A stretch of DNA of 18,354 nucleotides. Source: Proteobacteria bacterium UBA1844. GTDB taxonomy: Bacteria > Pseudomonadota > Gammaproteobacteria > Steroidobacterales > Woeseiaceae. Location of the stretch: the NCBI GenBank assembly GCA_002338615.1, contig DDIS01000147.1:1-18354 (forward strand), written 5' to 3'. Positions 12,642-18,354 of the stretch are shown here, piece by piece. Position 1 is the first letter of the stretch, and each line of letters opens with the position of its first letter. Below the pieces are notes generated by a model. That model saw nothing but the letters and a program-made list of their open reading frames with translations. It ran no database searches and was not told where the DNA came from. A program made the translations under genes and the position numbers.

Positions 12642-13553
12642 ATGGCGAACGACAACAATCGCGATGCCAATGATATGGTACTTGAGGATCATCTGATCCT
12701 TGAGTACCACGGCCCGGATGTCGAGGGCGGAAGCATGGAAGCCCGCAAGGTAGCTGCGCAGATCGTTGCGTTCAGCGACTTCTTAGATGTCGTCTCAGAG
12801 AGCGCATATGGTGAGCGCGCCCAGTTGCGGACAGAGGTGCAAGGCTTTCGCGGAGAGTCGTTTGACATTGACTTCGCGTATCACGTCGCAGGTCATGTTG
12901 CGACGCTTTGGTCAGTAGTTCCGACAAGCCCAAAGGAAGTTATCGACCTGATAAAGAATGCTTTCGCGTTGTGGCGACACCTCGGTGCAGAACCTCCCAA
13001 GTCCACTAATCATGCGGGAGGCAAGTCACAGTTGATAAACGTCGAGAACAATAACGGGCAGATACTTGCAGTCAGCAACAGCGTTTTCAACGTGGTAGCG
13101 AACCCAAAGGCGGGCGCAGCTGTCGGCACCTTTATCGGTGATCCGCTGAAGGCATCCGGCATTGACAGCGTACGCATTAGGTCTCGGCAAGCTGGAGACG
13201 AATCCCAGGTTTTAAAGAAAGACGGATACTGCTTTATACCTGTGGATGTCGAGCAGCCGCTGCCGGAAGCCGAGTTAGAGACGTGGCTGATCATTGAGTC
13301 ACCGAACTTCAAAGAAGGCAATAAGTGGCGCGTGTCGGACGGTCAAAGCAGCTTTGGTGTTTCGATGGGGGATGATGAGTTCCTGCAAGAAATCGACGAA
13401 GGGGCAAAGAGGTTTGGAAAGGGAGACATGTTGAGAGTACGCCTGTTGATTCAGCAGTCATCCGCTCTTGGCAAATTGTCTGCGGAACGTACGATAGTCA
13501 AGGTACTGGAGCATAAGCGCGGAGCAGAACAAAGTAGGATGTTTGAAGATTGA
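12642..13553 (+). CDS. 303-aa protein of a family of unknown function
   Basis: ATG 12642 follows GGGGGATGT; an in-frame GTG directly precedes it. The N-terminal part reads LILEYHGPDVEGGSMEARKV then AAQIVAFSDFLDVVSESAYG and VQGFRGESFDIDFAYHVAG. This matches a pattern I have seen in uncharacterised mobile-element proteins ('G..md...LA..L.al.d....A', then 'GSF.vdl'). A central segment QLINVENNNGQILAVSNSVF and a beta-rich C-terminal domain (about 180-300) follow. No TM or signal is present, and no catalytic motif is visible. It is followed by a membrane protein and a lipoprotein in the same direction, so it may be the cytoplasmic part of an envelope-linked module. Confidence 0.8.
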   Translation: MANDNNRDANDMVLEDHLILEYHGPDVEGGSMEARKVAAQIVAFSDFLDVVSESAYGERAQLRTEVQGFRGESFDIDFAYHVAGHVATLWSVVPTSPKEVIDLIKNAFALWRHLGAEPPKSTNHAGGKSQLINVENNNGQILAVSNSVFNVVANPKAGAAVGTFIGDPLKASGIDSVRIRSRQAGDESQVLKKDGYCFIPVDVEQPLPEAELETWLIIESPNFKEGNKWRVSDGQSSFGVSMGDDEFLQEIDEGAKRFGKGDMLRVRLLIQQSSALGKLSAERTIVKVLEHKRGAEQSRMFED

Positions 13554-13571
13554 ACAACTGGGCATGGTGGA

Positions 13572-13793
13572 ATGAAAAGGGTATCAGCGGTCGTCACCTA
13601 TACAAGCTCACCTAAGGTATCGAGAGATGTGCTGCTCGCCCCCAAATCGAAAATGGTGGCTTCGACGAAAGGTGAGCTTCATGGCAAGCAGATTGCAGTT
13701 CGAGCAATCGCTCAATCCACGTCAATATGTGGTCCATCCGGCGACCTTGGAAGCTTGGCCAAGGTGGCTTGCTGGTATCATGCACTACTATGA
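13572..13793 (+). CDS. Possible 73-aa protein coupled to the next gene
   Basis: A frame from ATG 13572 (MKRVSAVVTYTSSPKVSRDV) ends CTA-CTA-TGA so that its stop overlaps the ATG of the membrane protein at 13790 as ATGA. That gene has no ribosome binding site of its own, which coupling would explain. Against it, GGTGGA is directly adjacent to the start and composition is unremarkable. The 236-bp gap holds nothing else I can support. Confidence 0.3.
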   Translation: MKRVSAVVTYTSSPKVSRDVLLAPKSKMVASTKGELHGKQIAVRAIAQSTSICGPSGDLGSLAKVACWYHALL

Positions 13794-14413
13794 GTGCAAA
13801 CGGGATATCGTTCGTAGGCGTCCTAATCACTGTTATAGGTATGGTGATCACGGGCTGGGGCGTCTACAAGTCCGGCGTGGAGAGCGGCCAAAAGACCGAT
13901 GAGATCTTCCGCCTGAACGAGGAGTTGCAATCCCAGTCAACTGGGGGTAACAGCATCTTCTATTTCCATGTCGATGGATTCGGTACGCCGGATGCGAAGG
14001 CTCAATTGGAGGTCTGCGGTGAGTACGCAATCCGGGATGCAACTATCGAGGTCTTCGACGTTTCGGAACGAGGTGATCCTGGGACAGGGAGCTACAACCC
14101 TCTCGACTATCCGCGTAAACTTCACACTGTACAAGCAGCGGTTCATCCCTACAGGTCGCGCAAGCTACGCGTATTTCCTTTCGAGAGCAATCCGACGAAC
14201 GATTATTACAAGTACGTTGTTATCACGGACGCGACCAACGGCACGACACAACAAGACATCACATTCCGCCGCAAAAAGAGTGGCTGGAGCCAATCGTACG
14301 CAGTGGCTGCGGTGGATGACAACATGAAGAGAAAGGGATCAGTGTTGATAAAGTACTCGGATGAACCTACTGAGCCTCGGCCCAACCTAGAGTGCGGCAA
14401 CAACCTAGAGTAA
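13790..14413 (+). CDS. 207-aa membrane-anchored protein
   Basis: The start is placed at ATG 13790, giving MSANGISFVGVLITVIGMVI, a single N-terminal TM helix (about 7-26) followed by a short linker with KTDEIFRLNEELQSQSTGGN. This layout, TM helix then helical linker then 'TGG-[ND]-S' then beta domain, is familiar from uncharacterised membrane proteins in which the C-terminal domain is beta-sandwich-like. The C-terminal domain (50-200) has FYFHVDGFGT, ATIEVFDVSE and VVITDATNGT strands. A membrane-anchored beta-rich C-terminal domain is likely, but its side of the membrane is uncertain. No enzyme motif is visible. No clear ribosome binding site is seen, so coupling to a small frame upstream is possible. 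Confidence 0.7.
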   Translation: MSANGISFVGVLITVIGMVITGWGVYKSGVESGQKTDEIFRLNEELQSQSTGGNSIFYFHVDGFGTPDAKAQLEVCGEYAIRDATIEVFDVSERGDPGTGSYNPLDYPRKLHTVQAAVHPYRSRKLRVFPFESNPTNDYYKYVVITDATNGTTQQDITFRRKKSGWSQSYAVAAVDDNMKRKGSVLIKYSDEPTEPRPNLECGNNLE

Positions 14414-14455
14414 CTACGTTTTATACCTTGGTGACTTGGGATGGGGATACACACT

Positions 14456-14962
14456 ATGATTCGAACGGTATTGACTTGTATTCTGCTTGTAGGTTGCTCC
14501 ACCCCAGCGACTCTCTATGTGCATTCACAACCACAAGGCGCGTATTTGGTCGAGCGGAGCACGGGTACTGCTTGGGGTACTGCGCCTATTGCGCTGTCAT
14601 ATCAACCCCATATTTTGAAAGCTCACCGAACGGCCGACGGCTGCTATTTGGTCAATGGATTTGATGCTCGTTGGGTAAGCGGTGCCAAGGCATCTCTCGA
14701 CACGATCAAGTTATGCGGTAGCCCACACGGAACATATAACATTACTTTCTCACGCGATGTGTCGTTACCCGGAATGGACAAGGACCTACAGTTTGCGCTT
14801 CAGGTGCAAGCACTACTGGCTCAGCAGCAGCAGGCGGCAGCAGCGCAGACTCAAGCCTTGACTTCGCTATTTTCGACACTGTCAGCAACTCCATCCGTCT
14901 CGCCGACTGTCTCGTGCACCTCGCGACAAATAAGAGACACAGTACATACGGAATGCAGGTAA
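14456..14962 (+). CDS. 168-aa lipoprotein with PEGA-like domain
   Basis: ATG 14456 (GGGG eight bases upstream) gives MIRTVLTCILLVGCSTPATL, a lipoprotein signal with lipobox LVGC and lipidated Cys14; an in-frame ATG at 14441 would add five residues. Residues about 19-50 (LYVHSQPQGAYLVERSTGTA then WGTAPIALSY) follow the PEGA pattern of surface-layer-like repeats ('v.S.P.GA.v...G...G.aP'). The C-terminal part is a Q/A-rich helix (LLAQQQQAAAAQTQALTSLF) and a Ser/Thr tail with two cysteines. The protein is probably anchored in the outer membrane facing the periplasm. It ends the cargo block, 90 bp before the convergent integrase. Confidence 0.75.
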   Translation: MIRTVLTCILLVGCSTPATLYVHSQPQGAYLVERSTGTAWGTAPIALSYQPHILKAHRTADGCYLVNGFDARWVSGAKASLDTIKLCGSPHGTYNITFSRDVSLPGMDKDLQFALQVQALLAQQQQAAAAQTQALTSLFSTLSATPSVSPTVSCTSRQIRDTVHTECR

Positions 14963-15021
14963 GACCCTGATATGTATAGGCAAACGCTTTCCGTAAGGAC
15001 GAAAGTGAAATGTGCGGGGTC

Positions 15022-15037
15022 GACGATTGAAATCGTC
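15022..15037. terminator. Candidate hairpin between convergent cargo and integrase genes
   Basis: GACGAT-TGAA-ATCGTC is a perfect 6-bp hairpin in the 90-bp gap between two convergent genes; CTTTC/GAAAG (about 14988-15006) lies beside it. Position suits a bidirectional terminator, but no T-run follows on either strand. Confidence 0.35.
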
Positions 15038-15052
15038 ATCAGTCGGACTTCT

Positions 15053-16201
15053 CTACAACAACTCCACCGCCTTAAACTTTTCATCCTCACGCACGCTTAA
15101 GTAGATTGCAGTCGTCTTGATGTCGGTGTGCCCCATGAGTTCTGAGACCACCGAGATTGCAGTACCTCGAAGTACTAGCTGAGAGGCAAAATTATGCCTA
15201 AGCTGGTGGAATACGACGTGCTTCAGTCCCGCAAGCTTGCGGAATGACTCCCAGCTGCGCTTAAAACTACGGACAGGAAACACGTAGTCCTTCCCGGATT
15301 GGTGCTCTCGACCGCTGACAGTATTCCAGGTAACTAACTGATCGGCTAACTTCTCGGAAATCGGTATACGGCGTGTGGTTGCCGACTTGGAATTTGTGCC
15401 ACGCACGGTGATGATTCTCTCTTTCTCGTCTAAATCAGACCAGCGTAGTGACATTATCTCTCCGCGACGCATGCCGGTGTTGACTGCCACCCGGACAATG
15501 TAGGGAAGGTACGTAGGATGTGTGCGCTTCTGTTCCGTAGTGCCGAACAGAGCCATTGACTCCCAAGAGTTGAGAGCATCTGACAGCGACTTGAGTTCTT
15601 CTTCTGTTAGGTATAGGCGAGTCTTCTTCTTGTCAATCCTCGGTCGACTGACCGCTGACACTGGGTTCTTCTTCAGCATTTCCCATTCAACAGCCTTAGA
15701 GAACACACGGGAGAGGTCTCCCATGTGCCGCTTCACAGTCGCTGGCGCGTACTTCTTCATGGCCTCACCCTTATAGAGGTCAACCATGTGAGTGGTCACG
15801 TCTTTCAGCTTGGTACGCCCGATCTTGTGTCTGGCAAACTGGTGAGTCAGCCGCTTGATGGTTGCATCACCATCCTTGCGCTCAGCTATGCACCACGTCT
15901 TGAAGTCACCATCTACGAATGCCTTGAAGGTCACTGTCGATTGCTTGATGGTTACGTCCTGAACTTCAAGCTGGTGACGCAAATTCAACACAGCTTTGCG
16001 TGCATCGGCAACTGACAGCGCCGGGTACGTCCCGAGTTTCTGCTTGTTCTTCTGACCATGTTGATAGTACGGAGCGAAGAACACCACGTTGCCTGATGGG
16101 TTGGCTTCTACACGGAGGCCGTCTTCTTGAAGGGAGGTACGTCGCGCTGGAGGGTTGGCTTTGAGGCTGCGTATCTTTGCTTCAGTTATCTTCTTCGCCA
16201 T
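15053..16201 (-). CDS. int: Tyrosine recombinase integrase, 382 aa
   Basis: All catalytic residues are visible: Arg245 in TGMRRGEI, Lys272 in TNSKSATTRRIP, His332 and Arg335 in FHQLRH, His358 in MGHTD and nucleophile Tyr367 in AIYLSV. The N-terminal 80 residues (KITEAKIRSLKANPPARRTS, then DGLRVEANPSGNVVFF and LGTYPALSVADARKAV) form the arm-binding domain typical of P4/DUF4102-type integrases. A core-binding SAM-like domain (about 90-180) follows. Its length is complete. The gene lies at the right end beside attR, transcribed inward, and should act on the 41-bp tRNA-derived core together with the TGAGTTCT arms. No excisionase (AlpA/Xis-like) gene is obvious nearby. Confidence 0.97.
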   Translation of the reverse strand: MAKKITEAKIRSLKANPPARRTSLQEDGLRVEANPSGNVVFFAPYYQHGQKNKQKLGTYPALSVADARKAVLNLRHQLEVQDVTIKQSTVTFKAFVDGDFKTWCIAERKDGDATIKRLTHQFARHKIGRTKLKDVTTHMVDLYKGEAMKKYAPATVKRHMGDLSRVFSKAVEWEMLKKNPVSAVSRPRIDKKKTRLYLTEEELKSLSDALNSWESMALFGTTEQKRTHPTYLPYIVRVAVNTGMRRGEIMSLRWSDLDEKERIITVRGTNSKSATTRRIPISEKLADQLVTWNTVSGREHQSGKDYVFPVRSFKRSWESFRKLAGLKHVVFHQLRHNFASQLVLRGTAISVVSELMGHTDIKTTAIYLSVREDEKFKAVELL

Positions 16202-16205
16202 AACC

Positions 16206-16313
16206 GTGAGTTCCGTATGATCCCTAAGTGCAGGTCACAGGGTACTGTCGGGTTCTACTGAAGGCAAGGCGCAGAGCGCATGGATACTAGGCTTTAAGGT
16301 GTCTGTGAGTTCT
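16206..16313. promoter_or_regulatory. Integrase arm-type sites, right end
   Basis: GTGAGTTCC (16206-16214) lies just before the integrase start and TGTGAGTTCT (16304-16313) lies 19 bp inside the right core repeat. The second is identical over ten bases to 291-300 at the left end. The 131-bp segment between integrase and core holds no gene. Confidence 0.5.
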
Positions 16314-16332
16314 GAAGGATACCGACCCTGAT

Positions 16333-16373
16333 CTTCGGAGGGCAGTACTCTATCCAGCTGAGCTACGGGCGCT
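16333..16373. repeat. Right attachment site (attR), orphan 5' half of tRNA-Arg
   Basis: This is identical to 211-251. On the minus strand it is the first 40 nt of the tRNA, preceded by one shared base, and ends at CCGAAG in the anticodon loop, after which the sequence diverges to ATCAGGGTC. It is the original 5' half left attached to its native upstream region, so the old tRNA promoter may still drive a truncated transcript into the element. Confidence 0.92.
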
Positions 16374-16524
16374 TTATTTTCTGGTGCCACAAAAAATCAG
16401 GGTAACGGCCAGGTACCACATTCGATATCTGACCCTGTGCGACGACCTGATTCTACCGGTTTCGCCCTCTCGTGTACCATTCCGGAATCAGGATCGGCAT
16501 CCTGCGAATCATGCAGAGCTCCTT

Positions 16525-16920
16525 ATGAATGTTTTAGGCAACCTTGTTTTCCTGCTGTTCGGCGGTTTTATCATCGCACTTGGCTATGTGCTCGGCGGCA
16601 TTTTGCTGTGCCTGACGATCATTGGAATACCGTTTGGCCTGCAGTGCTTTAAGATCGCGGGTGGCGTGATTGCGCCATTCGGCCGCGAGGTACGGGAGAA
16701 AGAGCCGCCCGGTGGAGTTATTGCAATTATCCTGAATATTATCTGGATCATTTTGCCAGGCCTCGAACTCGCGATCATGCACCTTTTCCTCGCCGCGGCC
16801 TTCGGTATTACGATTATTGGTATTCCGATTGCGCTGCAACACATCAAGCTGATACCGCTCGCGCTGCTGCCTTTCGGGCGGGAAATGCGTGATCGAAACA
16901 CGGGTCAGGTGTACCCGTAA
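16525..16920 (+). CDS. yccF: YccF-family inner membrane protein, 131 aa
   Basis: The product begins MNVLGNLVFLLFGGFIIALG. It is almost entirely hydrophobic and contains two copies of the YccF (DUF307) repeat: LTIIGIPFGLQCFKIAGGVI then APFGREV, and ITIIGIPIALQHIKLIPLAL then LPFGREM. About four TM segments are expected. The start at 16525 is where the family begins; the frame is open 47 codons upstream, but that stretch does not look like protein. Length is close to the E. coli protein. It belongs to the host chromosome, immediately beyond attR. The biochemical role of the family is not established. Confidence 0.88.
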   Translation: MNVLGNLVFLLFGGFIIALGYVLGGILLCLTIIGIPFGLQCFKIAGGVIAPFGREVREKEPPGGVIAIILNIIWIILPGLELAIMHLFLAAAFGITIIGIPIALQHIKLIPLALLPFGREMRDRNTGQVYP

Positions 16921-16933
16921 CCGCGATTTTCGT

Positions 16934-16956
16934 GCCGGCCAATTTCGGCTTTTCTT
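16934..16956 (+). terminator. Candidate Rho-independent terminator after yccF
   Basis: GCCG (16934-16937) can pair with CGGC (16946-16949), followed by TTTTCTT. It starts 14 bp after the yccF stop. The stem is short, so confidence is modest. Confidence 0.4.
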
Positions 16957-16984
16957 GAACTATCTTCCCCGGTAGTATGTCCGA

Positions 16985-17017
16985 CCCCGCGAGGGTGGGG
17001 CTACCCGTTTCGGTAGC
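16985..17017 (+). other. Paired hairpins in the leader of the outer-membrane gene
   Basis: CCCC/GGGG (16985-16988 with 16997-17000) is followed at once by GCTACC-CGTTTC-GGTAGC (17000-17017), about 100 bp before the ATG at 17119. This could be part of a 5' untranslated region. I do not recognise a known riboswitch. Confidence 0.25.
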
Positions 17018-17118
17018 GGATAATGCTTTATCTTTCTATGTTCCGGATGGTTTTTGCGACCAGCGTGATTGCTGGTTGAGCGACCGTCTTTCAATTGTAA
17101 TTTAAGCGAGAAATCCAG

Positions 17119-17787
17119 ATGAAAATATCAACAAAAATACAGCTTGCGCTCTGCTGCGGAATTTTTTCCGTCGCGATAGCCGGCACAGCCTCGGCCCAGG
17201 ATCGGGCGCAAACCTGGGAATTCAATTTCGGCCTGTTTAACTCGGAATCCCTCAATGTCGATGGTAATCAGGGCACCAGTCTCGACGTCGATAGTGAAAT
17301 CGGCTTCAACCTGGGCGGTGCTTATAACTTCACCAACCGGCTCGCCCTGGGATTTGACTTCGGCTGGGTTTCACCGCGCTACAACGCGACGTTCCTGCCA
17401 GACACCGGTTTGCCGTACCAAACCGTCAGCGCGCGGCTCGACGCCTTCTCGATTCAGGGCAAGGGTACGTACAACTTCCTCGAAGGTCCGATCACGCCGT
17501 ACGTCGAACTGGGCTTTGGCTGGACGGACATCGATTCGAACATTATCGATGGCCCGGTGAATACGGGTTGCTGGTGGGATCCATGGTGGGGCTATATTTG
17601 CGCGCCGTTCTACGACACCTACAGCGAAACTGTCACGTCCTGGTCCGGCGCACTGGGTGTGCGTTGGGACATCAACCGTACCCTGGGCCTCAAAGCCTCC
17701 TACGGCCGGATCGACATGAATACAGGCGTCAACAGCGGCGACACCGAGATGGACCTGTGGAAGGCCGAAGTCGTCTGGCGTTATTGA
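17119..17787 (+). CDS. Outer-membrane beta-barrel protein, 222 aa
   Basis: A signal peptide MKISTKIQLALCCGIFSVAI followed by AGTASA gives cleavage near A26|Q27. The mature part alternates polar and aromatic/hydrophobic residues in strands (WEFNFGLFNSE, IGFNLGGAYNF, RLALGFDFGWVS, ITPYVELGFGWTD, LGLKASYGRID) and ends WRY, with a terminal aromatic residue as recognised by the BAM machinery. This matches the small eight-stranded OmpA/OmpW/opacity-like barrel group (PF13505 type). A Cys/Trp-rich loop (CWWDPWWGYIC, about 153-163) with two cysteines probably makes a disulfide-closed external loop. It is a host chromosomal gene; the substrate or ligand is unknown. Confidence 0.85.
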   Translation: MKISTKIQLALCCGIFSVAIAGTASAQDRAQTWEFNFGLFNSESLNVDGNQGTSLDVDSEIGFNLGGAYNFTNRLALGFDFGWVSPRYNATFLPDTGLPYQTVSARLDAFSIQGKGTYNFLEGPITPYVELGFGWTDIDSNIIDGPVNTGCWWDPWWGYICAPFYDTYSETVTSWSGALGVRWDINRTLGLKASYGRIDMNTGVNSGDTEMDLWKAEVVWRY

Positions 17788-17929
17788 GCGCCATCGTTCG
17801 ATAAGTAGCAGGCTACACGCGGGGCGGCGACCGTGCTGGCACACTGCGGCTGCGGCCGCGTATGCCGGTGCGGGGCGCCGAACTCGCATCTTGGCTCTCC
17901 CGAGCGCCAACCTGGCCCACCGTTTTCGC

Positions 17930-17935
17930 TATACT
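17930..17935 (+). promoter_or_regulatory. Candidate -10 box before the terminal lipoprotein gene
   Basis: TATACT lies 36 bp before the ATG at 17972 in GC-rich sequence. No clear -35 element is visible at the proper spacing. Confidence 0.25.
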
Positions 17936-17971
17936 CCGGCGCTTAGCGGACACGAATGATCGTTTGGGCAA

Positions 17972-18354
17972 ATGGTTACGACGTCTCGAATTCTGATAAC
18001 TTCACTTTTGGCCGGCTTCTTGTCGGCCTTTGCTGGCTGTGGCAGCGCGCCGCCGGCGGAGCCTGTGGCGGAACGGAGCCCGGAACCCGCGAGTACCTAC
18101 TTTATCGGCACGCAGGCAATTTATGCGCAGCTCGATCAGGGGTCAGGCGGCAGCTGGACGTTGCGCACCGTCACCGATTCGGCCGATCCGCCGGACAGCG
18201 GTTTCCTCCTGCGCCTGAACGACCTGGCACCGGCCTTCGACATACGGCTGGCCGAATGCGCGTCGCAGATCTATCCGGCGAATCATCGCTGCAATCCCGC
18301 CCAGCCATTTCGCAACAAAGACGTTGGTGTAATGGACAAGATTATCAGCGGCGG
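17972..18354 (+). CDS. Lipoprotein, partial (runs off the window)
   Basis: An ATG at 17972 opens a frame that stays open to the window end (127 codons). It begins MVTTSRILITSLLAGFLSAF and then AGCGSAPPAEPVAE, a lipoprotein signal with lipobox FAGC and lipidated Cys24, followed by a Pro/Ala/Glu linker. The rest (YFIGTQAIYAQLDQGSGGSW then TLRTVTDSADPPDSGFLLRL) is a soluble periplasmic domain that I cannot assign. The last visible part contains two cysteines. Strong third-position GC bias fits the host chromosome. The C-terminus is missing. Confidence 0.75.
   Translation, partial: MVTTSRILITSLLAGFLSAFAGCGSAPPAEPVAERSPEPASTYFIGTQAIYAQLDQGSGGSWTLRTVTDSADPPDSGFLLRLNDLAPAFDIRLAECASQIYPANHRCNPAQPFRNKDVGVMDKIISG

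Larger units (their letters stand above)
211..16373. mobile_element. Integrative element in tRNA-Arg(CCG), about 16 kb
   Basis: The element is bounded by 41-bp identical direct repeats (211-251 and 16333-16373) derived from the 5' half of a tRNA-Arg gene. A tyrosine recombinase lies 131 bp inside the right repeat. The interior carries an ArdC-like protein, a serine recombinase, a Cro/CI-type regulator, a polymerase-like protein, several tiny overlapping genes and unrelated cargo. Sequence outside the repeats looks chromosomal (YccF, outer-membrane protein, IS remnant). I see no virion structural, packaging, relaxase or secretion genes, so a helper-dependent satellite or an integrated plasmid-like element is more likely than a complete prophage or ICE. 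The boundaries are read directly; the class is inferred. Confidence 0.9.

Noticed and set aside
12448..12642. Rightward 64-codon frame ending at the start of the 303-aa gene
   Set aside because: It lies in the divergent intergenic region, overlaps the leftward frame's upstream part, and has no good ribosome binding site or protein-like features.
211..16373. Complete prophage or conjugative element
   Set aside because: No terminase, portal, capsid, tail, relaxase, coupling protein or type IV secretion genes are visible.

Overview
The window holds one integrated mobile element of about 16 kb between two pieces of ordinary bacterial chromosome. The chromosomal pieces suggest a gammaproteobacterium. 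The tRNA gene encodes its own CCA end, and the right flank carries a YccF-type inner membrane protein, an outer-membrane beta-barrel protein and a lipoprotein in GC-rich sequence. The left flank carries an IS481-type transposase remnant ending in a roughly 98-bp near-palindrome. This host assignment is only an inference.

The element is bounded by a 41-bp perfect direct repeat (211-251 and 16333-16373) that matches the 5' half of a tRNA-Arg(CCG) gene, from the anticodon loop to the first base. A complete tyrosine recombinase (integrase) lies just inside the right end. Short TGAGTTCT-type repeats flank both attachment sites. The complete tRNA (174-250) is at the left end. The element therefore supplies a replacement 5' half, and with it a new upstream region, for the host tRNA.

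Interior layout, left to right. (1) A leftward operon of tiny genes, two of them zinc-ribbon proteins (363-1197). (2) Three rightward genes of unknown function, two encoding membrane proteins (1378-2879). (3) A long leftward series from about 10.5 kb to 3.2 kb, containing an ArdC-like antirestriction protein, small membrane and lipoprotein genes, a small serine recombinase, a Cro/CI-type regulator, a 683-bp non-coding region with direct repeats, a stand-alone recombinase-type DNA-binding module, another zinc-finger protein, and a 448-aa protein whose C-terminal half resembles a minimal family A polymerase palm. (4) A G-rich region of about 1.4 kb with no convincing gene (10568-11992). (5) A cargo block (11993-14962) with a secreted protein, a 303-aa unknown, a membrane protein and a PEGA-like lipoprotein. 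(6) The integrase. I see no capsid, tail, relaxase or type IV secretion genes. The element looks like a self-replicating integrative element, a phage satellite or an integrated plasmid rather than a full prophage or a conjugative element.

The most unusual signal is a set of three leader hairpins (4536-4620, 5094-5180, 10525-10567), each upstream of a leftward gene. Each presents ATTGATC in the apical loop on the mRNA strand, with stems that differ in sequence but keep their pairing. In two of them the outermost stem covers the Shine-Dalgarno region. This suggests a post-transcriptional regulon coordinating genes of this element.
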